Shown here: positions 25,274 through 32,603 of the stretch, one piece after another
Layout: every line of letters starts with the position of its first letter
Position numbering within the stretch: the first letter of the stretch is position 1
From: CAYSCZ01 sp964429655
GTDB taxonomy: Bacteria; Bacteroidota; Bacteroidia; Cytophagales; Cyclobacteriaceae
Assembly (NCBI GenBank): GCA_964429655.1
Contig: CAYSCZ010000017.1
Span: forward strand, 1-52,128
DNA: 52,128 nt
Direction of reading: 5' to 3'
Program-made: the position numbers and the translations under genes
Notes under the pieces: model-generated
What the model saw: the letters and a program-made list of their open reading frames with translations, nothing else
Database searches by the model: none
Told to the model about the DNA's origin: nothing

Positions 25274-26041
25274 TCATTCTTTAAATTTATTCAAAAGCTT
25301 AATTATATCAATTATTTGAGCATATCCTAAAACTGTAATCATCGGAAAAACGCTAGCGAAGGCAATCAAGCCGAATCCGTCCAAAGCAGGGTTTCGACCG
25401 GGCACAACTGAAGCCAGCCCTAATCCGATGGCAGTGACAATGGGCACTGTGACGGTGGAAGTGGTAACACCTCCGGAGTCGTATGCTAATGCCACAATTT
25501 CCTTTTTAACAAATATAGTTTGAATTACAACGACAATATATCCAGCCATAACATATAAAGCCAGGGAGTGGCCAACTACTATGCGATAAGTACCAACGAC
25601 CAACGCGATGGCCACACCTATGGCTACAACAAAACGAAGATAAAATGTGCCAATGGTGCCTCCAGATACTTCGTTGGCTTTAACAGCCACTGCGTATAGT
25701 GATGGTTCAGCTATAGTGGTAGAAAATCCTATTAGCGCTGAAAAAATATATACCCAGTAATACGCCTGCCAGTCGGTTAATAAACCGGAATAGTTTTTTG
25801 AAAGAAAATCAGGCCCGGAGAGCTGTTTGGACATGAGCTCACCAATTGGAAATAATGCGGTTTCTAATCCGATTAAAAAAAAGCTTAACCCTACAACCAC
25901 TAAACACACTCCAAAAACTACTTTTTTAAGATTTGGAATAGTTTTTTTTATAATCAAAATCTGAAATAGAGCAATTAATAATACGATAGGGGCCACGTCC
26001 CTCATCATATTAATAAATGTAGTCCCGAGTTCGTTTAACAT
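25274..26041 (-). CDS. DUF1538 family membrane protein (second of a pair)
   Basis: A 255-residue polytopic inner-membrane protein with about seven hydrophobic segments. Shared family landmarks are FFLIGLETALFPIGE, GFSTTIAEPSL near residue 100, LALYVMAGY and the C-terminal GGVTTSTVTVPIVTAIGLG followed by LDGFGLIAFASVFPM. It is paralogous to the next upstream gene over its whole length. A DUF1538 pair from Halomonas (UmpAB) has been reported to act as a two-component Na+(Li+,K+)/H+ antiporter, so cation/proton exchange by a heteromer is the best guess. Its start is 11 bp after the first DUF1538 gene's stop, and the PII-like gene begins four bases after its own. Confidence 0.85.
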   Translation of the reverse strand: MLNELGTTFINMMRDVAPIVLLIALFQILIIKKTIPNLKKVVFGVCLVVVGLSFFLIGLETALFPIGELMSKQLSGPDFLSKNYSGLLTDWQAYYWVYIFSALIGFSTTIAEPSLYAVAVKANEVSGGTIGTFYLRFVVAIGVAIALVVGTYRIVVGHSLALYVMAGYIVVVIQTIFVKKEIVALAYDSGGVTTSTVTVPIVTAIGLGLASVVPGRNPALDGFGLIAFASVFPMITVLGYAQIIDIIKLLNKFKE

Positions 26042-26052
26042 AGATTTAGAGT

Positions 26053-26787
26053 CTAGAAGATTATCATACCATAGCCCATAACAAAAATCATTGGGAATAG
26101 TGATGCAAATGCAATAAGACCAAACCCATCTGTCAATGGACTTCTGCCTTCAATTACAGAGGCTAATCCGACACCAAGAGCAGTGACTAAGGGTACCGTT
26201 ATCGTAGATGTGGTGACACCTCCTGCGTCATAAGCAATTCCAATAATTTCTTCCGGAGCAAATAGGGTCATCACGATCACGATCACATATCCTCCAATAA
26301 TAAGGTAGTATACCGGCCAGCCTTTAATGATCCGCCAAATGCCAAGCAGTATTGCTAATCCAACCGAAAGTGCCACAGTTAGTCGCAGACCAAAGGCATA
26401 GCCCGACTCTATTTCTGGTTTAATTAAATCTGATTCTACGGCTATCTCCGCAGCTTCTTTAGCTACGGCAATTAATGCAGGCTCCGCAATAGTTGTTGAA
26501 AATCCTAACATAAAAGAGAACAATAAAAGCCAAAATAAACTTCCTTTTTTGACTAACGCGTAGGATAAATTTTCTCCCATAGGAAACAATCCTATCTCAA
26601 GCCCCTCTACAAATAGCATTAACCCTAATACAACAAAAACCAGCCCCACAAGAATATCCAGCAGATTTGGAAAGGGCTCTTGTAGCACAACTATCTGAAA
26701 AAATGATACAACCAAAATAATAGGTAACAAATCGAAAATGGCACTCTTCAATTTGCCAGCTACATAAACTATTAACTTTAATATCAT
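26053..26787 (-). CDS. DUF1538 family membrane protein (first of a pair)
   Basis: A 244-residue polytopic inner-membrane protein and the partner of the downstream DUF1538 protein. Signatures are LFVEGLEIGLFPMGE, GFSTTIAEPALIAVA, YLIIGGYVIVIV and GGVTTSTITVPLVTALGVG, then LTDGFGLIAFASLFPM. The same order of motifs in both proteins indicates an old tandem duplication; the pair corresponds in layout to the UmpA/UmpB antiporter subunits. The start is the ATG at 26787; a TTG immediately before it could also serve and would add one residue. A 56-bp gap separates it from the upstream two-helix protein gene. Confidence 0.85.
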   Translation of the reverse strand: MILKLIVYVAGKLKSAIFDLLPIILVVSFFQIVVLQEPFPNLLDILVGLVFVVLGLMLFVEGLEIGLFPMGENLSYALVKKGSLFWLLLFSFMLGFSTTIAEPALIAVAKEAAEIAVESDLIKPEIESGYAFGLRLTVALSVGLAILLGIWRIIKGWPVYYLIIGGYVIVIVMTLFAPEEIIGIAYDAGGVTTSTITVPLVTALGVGLASVIEGRSPLTDGFGLIAFASLFPMIFVMGYGMIIF

Positions 26788-26846
26788 CAATTATGAACTT
26801 ATATTACTAAACTTTGATTAGTTGAGATCTTTCGTAATTCCGGTAA

Positions 26847-27392
26847 TCACTTATTCTTAGAATCACTTTTTAGATGCTGTAGTTTGTTTTTGGCTGCCAG
26901 AAACTGATCTAATGCTTTTTGTAAATACTTATTTACTTCGTCGATATACCCATCAGCTGAGGCTGACCAAACCCGATTTACATATCGCTCGCCTCCGGCA
27001 AAATGATTCATCACATCTGCATATGCACTCAGGCTGTATTTATGACCAATTGTTTGTCTGGCTTCTACAAAAGCGTTCAGATCATCTACAAGTAACGTAT
27101 CTAATTTGTGCCCCACATCATAGGTATTGATATTATCTTTTTCAGCATTCAACCGATCCAGTTTTTTCACAATATTATCAATACTATGATCAATGATCGA
27201 AATATTAGATGCCAATACTTCCTCATCTTTAGTGATTCTTTTGTTACCCAACTGAACCAGGACCACTCCGGTAAAACCTATAACCAGTGCAACTGCCATA
27301 TAGGTCCAGTTAACTAAACGAGCGTCTAAGGAAGATAAATAAGCCCCTAAAAGGAACCCGACAATTATCAGAACATATCCAATATTTTTCAT
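26847..27392 (-). CDS. Two-helix membrane protein of unknown function
   Basis: A 181-residue protein with two N-terminal membrane helices (YVLIIVGFLLGAYLSSL and YMAVALVIGFTGVVLVQLG) joined by a short loop, then about 125 soluble residues rich in charged helices. The soluble part contains ASNISIIDHSIDNIVKKLDR, likely a short coiled coil, and later HFAGGERYVNRVWSA. I do not recognise the family. It lies between the OPT gene (31 bp upstream) and the DUF1538 pair (about 56 bp downstream) on the same strand, so it is likely an accessory protein of that transport unit. By the positive-inside rule the soluble domain probably faces the cytoplasm, but this is inference. Confidence 0.7.
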   Translation of the reverse strand: MKNIGYVLIIVGFLLGAYLSSLDARLVNWTYMAVALVIGFTGVVLVQLGNKRITKDEEVLASNISIIDHSIDNIVKKLDRLNAEKDNINTYDVGHKLDTLLVDDLNAFVEARQTIGHKYSLSAYADVMNHFAGGERYVNRVWSASADGYIDEVNKYLQKALDQFLAAKNKLQHLKSDSKNK

Positions 27393-27423
27393 GTGATCGT
27401 TTCTTTAGAATATTGATTGGTTA

Positions 27424-28875
27424 TCACACAGCACCTTGAATTACGATGGTTATTGCAAAAGCTACTGCTACTAATGCTTCGCCCACGATCAAACCGGCCG
27501 CAACCGGAATGCCGGTATCATTACTAAATCTATGCCCTTTTACGCTATCAACAATGATACGGGTTATTGTCCCAATGCTGTAGGTTAATACAATGTTAAA
27601 AGGAAGATAAAACCCTAGCCCTACTAAAATGCCAAGACCACCAATACCACTTGCACTTAACAAGGCGCCTAATCCCGCACCAGCCATGTATTTTTGAATG
27701 GGCACACCTTCACCCAAAATGCCTCGGATGATGCTGGCTAATGCTTCCCCCTGTGGTGCAGGCAGGCTTTCACTACCCAGGCCTTGCGCCCGGTGCAGCA
27801 CAAAAATAAGCCCCATAATCAATACCGGTCCCAGCCAGATACCAAGGAATTGTGCAGTTTGTTGTTTTTTAGGAAGAGCCCCCACAAGATAACCAGACTT
27901 TAAGTCAAGCATGATATCTGTAGCCTGTGACATGGCCACGCAAGCAGCTGCCCCAACCATCACCGCGGAAACGACCGCCGCAGCATCCCCTAAACCACTG
28001 CCAATAAAGATCAGGATGGTCACTGCTATCAAAGTCATACCACTTAATGGAGACCAATTGGTCCGGCCAATACACTCTGATAAAATAACTCCTGCCATCC
28101 ATATCCAAACCGTCCCAAGCAAGGCCATCAATAAACCGCGGCCAAAGCCCATTTCACGGGTCGAGTTAAGGGCAATTACAAAAAGCAATATAGCTGCACC
28201 ACCTACAGCCCAGTATAATAGCTTGATNNNNNNNNNNNNNNNNNNNNNNNNNNNNNNNNNNNNNNNNNNNNNNNNNNNNNNNNNNNNNNNNNNNNNNNNN
28301 NNNNNNNNNNNNNNNNNNNNNNNNNNNAAAGCAAAAAAATGAGCTATACCGCTAAGTGCGGCACCACTAAGCAATAGAAAGGCCTTTCTCATACCAGCGC
28401 CCGGTGATTTCAGTATGGCAGCAACTGCTACTCCACCCGGATAGGTTAGGCGTTCGTAATCAATCATTTGCTTGCGTAGCGGTATGATAAAGGCTATTCC
28501 CAGTATTCCACCAGCCATACAACCAAAAACCATTAGGTAGGGGTTAAATTCTGTGTAACCCAGTATAAAGAGTGCAGGAACCGAAAACATCATGCCTGCA
28601 GATGCACTATTCACACCACTGGCAAGGGTTTGGTTGATGTTGTTTTCCACGATGCTGGAACGCTTCATTACACCTCTCAGAATACCAAAACCCAGTATTG
28701 CTGCCAGTTCAGAACCTTCAATTGAAAAACCGAGTTTAAGGCTGGCATAACCAATGCTGAGCGCAATGATCGACCCTAGAAAATATCCTACCAGAATGGA
28801 AGGCCAGGTTAATTCCGGATAAGGTCCTCTACGTATAATCCGGTTATTTTCTTTGGTTTCAGCCTTATTAATCAT
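27424..28875 (-). CDS. OPT family transporter, interrupted by a sequence gap
   Basis: A polytopic inner-membrane transporter of the oligopeptide transporter (OPT) family, which move peptides or metal chelates with protons. The N terminus has YPELTWPSILVGYFLG, the family's first-helix signature, then GYASLKLGFSIEGSELAAI, the PLRKQMIDYERLTYPGGVA loop and LKSPGAGMRKAF. After the gap come GRGLLMALLGTVWIW, CVAMSQATDIMLDLKSGYLVG and a final helix FAITIVIQ. The frame happens to stay open across 100 Ns, giving 483 codons with 34 unknown. Most OPT proteins are longer and have about sixteen helices, and only about fourteen are visible, so real sequence is probably missing. It is the first gene of a six-gene unit with the DUF1538, PII-like and CBS genes. 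Confidence 0.82.
   Translation of the reverse strand: MINKAETKENNRIIRRGPYPELTWPSILVGYFLGSIIALSIGYASLKLGFSIEGSELAAILGFGILRGVMKRSSIVENNINQTLASGVNSASAGMMFSVPALFILGYTEFNPYLMVFGCMAGGILGIAFIIPLRKQMIDYERLTYPGGVAVAAILKSPGAGMRKAFLLLSGAALSGIAHFFAXXXXXXXXXXXXXXXXXXXXXXXXXXXXXXXXXXIKLLYWAVGGAAILLFVIALNSTREMGFGRGLLMALLGTVWIWMAGVILSECIGRTNWSPLSGMTLIAVTILIFIGSGLGDAAAVVSAVMVGAAACVAMSQATDIMLDLKSGYLVGALPKKQQTAQFLGIWLGPVLIMGLIFVLHRAQGLGSESLPAPQGEALASIIRGILGEGVPIQKYMAGAGLGALLSASGIGGLGILVGLGFYLPFNIVLTYSIGTITRIIVDSVKGHRFSNDTGIPVAAGLIVGEALVAVAFAITIVIQGAV
28228..28327. other. Assembly gap (100 Ns)
   Basis: Exactly 100 undetermined bases inside the OPT gene. This is the conventional filler for a scaffold gap of unknown true size, so the real distance and reading frame across it are not known. 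Confidence 0.98.
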
Positions 28876-28956
28876 TCTTTAATTTAAAAGTTGGAAAATC
28901 TTCTGAAGTCAAAATAAAAAAGAGATTAGATTATTCCTATAAAACAATATTTTGTC

Positions 28957-31086
28957 TTAAAAAATATACCTTATCTGTAGCCTTACCTCGCTTCTTGTAT
29001 CTCCATCTATTCGCTCGTTGCCATCTCCAATTACATCCCTGTCGCTAAATCTTGTGCGGGCGTACCTAAACCAAAATGTGAAGTCACGAACAGGCCGGTA
29101 TTGGATAATAACATAATTTCTTACGCCCCTTCCACTGTAAGCAGGCCTTGATACAGCGTACAGTACATCCCGTTCGTAAACATACTGCGCATTTTCAAAA
29201 TTGTCCGTATCAAACAAAGCGGCCCTTGTACTTATTTTAAAATTGTCGATGGTAAAGTTGACATCCTGATAGATGGCAAATCCATTGCTAAATTCATTAT
29301 TGAAATCAAAATTACTGAATTGTACCCTGGATTTTAGGTTCAGATAGTTACCTACTGAATAACTTACGTTAGCCCAATAATTTCTCTTGATCCCTGTTAC
29401 AAGACGGTTAAGGTTATCACCTTCCTCGAACGTTTCTGTTCTCTCTTTAGCTTCCTGACGATATTGTATGAAGGTTTCAATTTTCCTTGTTGGCCGGTAG
29501 GTAAATCTGGCAAGGTATTCATAGCCCTGTGAAGGTGCTTCCGTTCTAAACCTCAACCAGGGGAAGTTAAACTTGTCATAATAAGCTGTAAGATAATATC
29601 TCTTACTGGGTTTAATCTTTATTCCCCAGTAGATGCCACTTTCATTTATTATCCTGGAGCTTTCCCCAAATGCATTACCATAGAATGAATGAAAATCACG
29701 ATCATAGTTTCTTAACAGAAAGCTCAAATCAATTACATGCGTCAAACTTGCCGCAAAACCTCCAATGGCGCCGATACCTCCGGATTTAGACCTGGCTGCT
29801 TCACCAAAGAAGTTGAAATTTCTCCAGTAATAATTACCATATATACCGATATTGTAGTTATAATCTCCCTCAAATTCAAACTGGTTATAATTTCTTGGCC
29901 TCCTTCGCAGGGGCGTGCTGTAATCGGTTCCAATGAAGTTCACACCCAGTTGTAATGTATTATCATCGTTTCTGTAGAGCAAGTTGGCACCATAAGTCTG
30001 TTCAGTGATTTGGTTCTTATTGTTGATTTCAGATGCTGTCCGGTGGAAGCCGGTCTCCTGAATTGAGTTTACAAATTCATCAAAGTCAGTGGAGATTGTG
30101 GTATCACTTTGCAAGTTGCCATCCTGCTTTATTCTTGAATAAAATACGGTATAATCAATATTGCCGTAATTTATGGTAGTACCTATTCCCCTAAAAAAAC
30201 CAGACTCTAATACCGAACTGTAAGGTTTAAGGCCGGTATTCGTACGCATCACTGAGGTGATGGAGGCTGATCCCTTACCTGTTGCAAAGCCTGCACCCAT
30301 AAGTAGTCCCTGGCCAAACTGTGCCTGGAAGTCGCCGATGGCTAATTTTTTGATAATTCCTTTATTTTCCAGGAAGAAATGATACGAATAATAGTCTAAA
30401 CCATATCGATTGGTATTGGGATCCCAGGTGAAAGCCTCTCCCGCATCTTTTTCGAAAGTAAAACCAAGGCTGAAATCGTTGGTATTGCTTACCCGAAAAC
30501 GTCCGTATAATCGGTTTGCATCCCCCGCATAAGGTGTTGATGTGTTGGTGATGGTATCGACTTCTCCCGTCTCGGCATTCTCAACAATCTCCTCTTCTGT
30601 TTGAGGCTTAAAGCCTCGCTTTTTTTCAATGTTCCGGATATTTCTAAGGATAAAATAATTGTTCCTTTCTGTTAATATGCGTTTTAAAAGTGGCCTGGTA
30701 TCTGTTTTGTCTTCCCTTACAACCACAAAAGGTAAGAGTCGATTAATAGTGTTCAGATCGAAATCCGGGATAGCCTGTAATTCATAGATACTTAATAGCT
30801 TACCGTTTTTTTCTATGTAATTAAAAAAATTATTTACCTGCTCCGGACTAAGTATGTATAGGGATATCAGTTCACCCCTGGTGGTATTGTTAAGATTGAT
30901 GGGATTGGTATAAAATAAGTATAGTGACTCATAGAGATCGTCATAGTTAATATCTTCCTCCAGTATTTGGAATTTTTCTTCTATAAAGGTTTCAAGGTCT
31001 ATTTCTGGTCGGTCAACATATTGAGACTTGCTTATTTTTACGAGGACTGTTAAAAGGAAAAGTAGGATTATGAATTTTAGATGCAC
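28957..31086 (-). CDS. Helix-hairpin-helix protein with outer-membrane beta-barrel
   Basis: A 709-residue exported protein. A signal peptide (FIILLFLLTVLVKISKSQ) is followed by an N-terminal region with ComEA-like helix-hairpin-helix repeats at about residues 50-120: INLNNTTRGELISLYILSPE and LLSIYELQAIPDFDLNTINR. The rest, from about residue 190, alternates aromatic beta strands as in an outer-membrane barrel and ends in VRLQIRYIF with a terminal Phe. Such proteins are common in Bacteroidota and their function is unknown. The start is GTG at 31084-31086, which directly abuts the TAA of the upstream gene (TAAGTG). No ATG alternative retains the signal peptide. The two genes are therefore likely to be translationally coupled. 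Confidence 0.8.
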   Translation of the reverse strand: MHLKFIILLFLLTVLVKISKSQYVDRPEIDLETFIEEKFQILEEDINYDDLYESLYLFYTNPINLNNTTRGELISLYILSPEQVNNFFNYIEKNGKLLSIYELQAIPDFDLNTINRLLPFVVVREDKTDTRPLLKRILTERNNYFILRNIRNIEKKRGFKPQTEEEIVENAETGEVDTITNTSTPYAGDANRLYGRFRVSNTNDFSLGFTFEKDAGEAFTWDPNTNRYGLDYYSYHFFLENKGIIKKLAIGDFQAQFGQGLLMGAGFATGKGSASITSVMRTNTGLKPYSSVLESGFFRGIGTTINYGNIDYTVFYSRIKQDGNLQSDTTISTDFDEFVNSIQETGFHRTASEINNKNQITEQTYGANLLYRNDDNTLQLGVNFIGTDYSTPLRRRPRNYNQFEFEGDYNYNIGIYGNYYWRNFNFFGEAARSKSGGIGAIGGFAASLTHVIDLSFLLRNYDRDFHSFYGNAFGESSRIINESGIYWGIKIKPSKRYYLTAYYDKFNFPWLRFRTEAPSQGYEYLARFTYRPTRKIETFIQYRQEAKERTETFEEGDNLNRLVTGIKRNYWANVSYSVGNYLNLKSRVQFSNFDFNNEFSNGFAIYQDVNFTIDNFKISTRAALFDTDNFENAQYVYERDVLYAVSRPAYSGRGVRNYVIIQYRPVRDFTFWFRYARTRFSDRDVIGDGNERIDGDTRSEVRLQIRYIF

Positions 31087-31908
31087 TTATCTAACATTAT
31101 AAGCGATTGACAATTCATGGATGTCGCCAATTTTATTGTTGTTAGAATAAGCGTAATCCACCCAAAACTCCTTGTAGATATATCCCAATCCGAATGCAGA
31201 AATGAAAGCGTCCACTTCTCTGCCTGTAGTATTTATACCCGTTCTGGCAAACAGGTTTTCTATAATCTGGTATTCAATACCGGCCTTAAAAAGGGCTTCA
31301 AAGTCAAGGTCTTTCTCAACTTCCACGTTGAACATGAGTGTTTCAGTCGGGCGATATGATAGTCCGGCTTTCATTACAGTGGGAACGCTCTCATCGGTCT
31401 CTTCAGACAAAGTAGCCTGATTAAGGTTAAAGATATGAGCACCAAAGAATAATTGTTTGGTAATCTCCGCTACACCGCCAAAATCAATAACCATTAAACC
31501 TCTATTACCTAAAGATTCAATATTATATTGCAGGTAGCTGACGTTTGCACCTAAACCTACTAATCCAAATTTGTTGCTGAATGCCAGACTGATTTTTTGC
31601 TGATTAAAGATATCATCACCAAAACGAAAGACGCTAACCCCTGCTGTTCCAAAAGCTAGAGGAGATACAACTGCCGCACCCACCACACCAAAGGCAGATT
31701 GTCCATACCTGTTTTGATAACTAAATAGACCGGTAAGCTTTTCAACCGAATGCAGGCCTCCTGGATTATTAAAAATGGACCATGTGTCCTCAATAGTAAC
31801 CGAAGCCTGACCCATGCCTGCTGACCTGGCACCGAGTCCAAATCTTCCGTCTTGTGCTTGCAGGGAAAAATTTGTTAAAATCAGTAATATGATAAGCCTT
31901 TGGATCAT
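31087..31908 (-). CDS. PorV/PorQ-like outer-membrane beta-barrel protein
   Basis: A 273-residue exported barrel protein. The signal peptide is MIQRLIILLILTNFSLQAQ. Directly after it comes FGLGARSAGMGQASVTIEDT followed by WSIFNNPGGL, the pattern shared by PorV, PorQ and UPF0164 barrels (a glycine-rich first strand, then a D-x-x-S-x-x-x-N-P-x-G turn). The protein ends with LSIAYNVR. It may be a T9SS-associated or general surface protein; there is no evidence that it is PorV itself. I set the start at the ATG at 31908, which begins the signal peptide, rather than an upstream ATG at 31962 that would add eighteen residues before it. A possible promoter lies only a few bases upstream. Confidence 0.75.
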   Translation of the reverse strand: MIQRLIILLILTNFSLQAQDGRFGLGARSAGMGQASVTIEDTWSIFNNPGGLHSVEKLTGLFSYQNRYGQSAFGVVGAAVVSPLAFGTAGVSVFRFGDDIFNQQKISLAFSNKFGLVGLGANVSYLQYNIESLGNRGLMVIDFGGVAEITKQLFFGAHIFNLNQATLSEETDESVPTVMKAGLSYRPTETLMFNVEVEKDLDFEALFKAGIEYQIIENLFARTGINTTGREVDAFISAFGLGYIYKEFWVDYAYSNNNKIGDIHELSIAYNVR

Positions 31909-31914
31909 ATATTG

Positions 31915-31944
31915 CAAAGTATGCTTATGCAAACATAATGTCAA
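31915..31944 (-). promoter_or_regulatory. Candidate promoter of the PorV-like/HHH gene pair
   Basis: On the minus strand, TTGAC (31940-31944) is followed after 18 bases by TACTTTG (31915-31921), close to the Bacteroidota -33/-7 pattern. The transcription start would fall near the ATG at 31908, implying a very short leader or none. Confidence 0.35.
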
Positions 31945-31985
31945 TTTGATTATATTATACATTCATTAAGTCGGTGTTATTATTT

Positions 31986-32603
31986 ATGAAAAACCTTTTG
32001 ACCGCATTTATTTTTCTTCCTGCTTTAGGTTGGGGGCAGCTGGAAGAATCGAATTATCCAAATGGAAATTTAAAGGCTTCAGGGATGATGGAAGATAGCA
32101 TGAAATCAGGTCAATGGAGATTTTACTATCCTGATGGAACTTTAAATGCCATCGAAAATTATAAAAATGGGCAATTACATGGCATTGTGGAGTATTATGA
32201 TTTTGATGGTAACCTAATATCCAGGGAAGCATGGAAAAATGGAATGCAGAGCGACTCTTCAATTCAATATTATTCAAATGGAAACGTAAAAAGCCGTGGA
32301 ACTTTTGAAGAAGGACTATATAAGGGGCCTTGGTATTTCTATTATGAAAATGGCGAAATAAAACGTATTGGATATTATGAAAATGGATTGCCGGAAGGAA
32401 AATGGAGATTTTATGGTGAAGAAGTACATTTAACCCAGGAAGGTAGTTTCAAAGCGGGTAAAGAGCACGGCTTATGGATTTTTTATGATGATCAAGGAAA
32501 AAAAACTTATCAAGGGATTTTTAAAAATGGTGAAAGGTCAGGCGTTTGGTATAAGTTTAAAAAGAATGGAAAGAAAAAGGCTTGGGACTATAGGTCTAAT
32601 TAA
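31986..32603 (+). CDS. MORN/YwqK-type repeat protein, secreted
   Basis: A 205-residue protein with a signal peptide (MKNLLTAFIFLPALGWGQ) followed by about seven repeats of the MORN-like YwqK type, each of the form Y-x-N-G-x-x-x-x-x-G-x-W-x-x-Y. Examples are YPNGNLKASGMMEDS, YPDGTLNAIENYKNG, YYSNGNVKSRGTFEEG and YYENGEIKRIGYYENG. Such proteins are often labelled antitoxins, but no toxin partner is present and the signal peptide argues against that role. A structural or cell-envelope role is more likely. The start is the ATG at 31986, since an upstream GTG at 31974 adds four residues before the signal peptide. Its 3' end overlaps the convergent BamA-like gene by eight bases. Confidence 0.8.
   Translation: MKNLLTAFIFLPALGWGQLEESNYPNGNLKASGMMEDSMKSGQWRFYYPDGTLNAIENYKNGQLHGIVEYYDFDGNLISREAWKNGMQSDSSIQYYSNGNVKSRGTFEEGLYKGPWYFYYENGEIKRIGYYENGLPEGKWRFYGEEVHLTQEGSFKAGKEHGLWIFYDDQGKKTYQGIFKNGERSGVWYKFKKNGKKKAWDYRSN

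Noticed and set aside
27911..28342. Open frame antisense to the OPT gene
   Set aside because: It runs through the N gap and opposite a clear transporter frame, with no recognisable domain.
31986..32603. Toxin-antitoxin role of the YwqK/MORN protein
   Set aside because: No toxin gene is adjacent, and the protein has a signal peptide.
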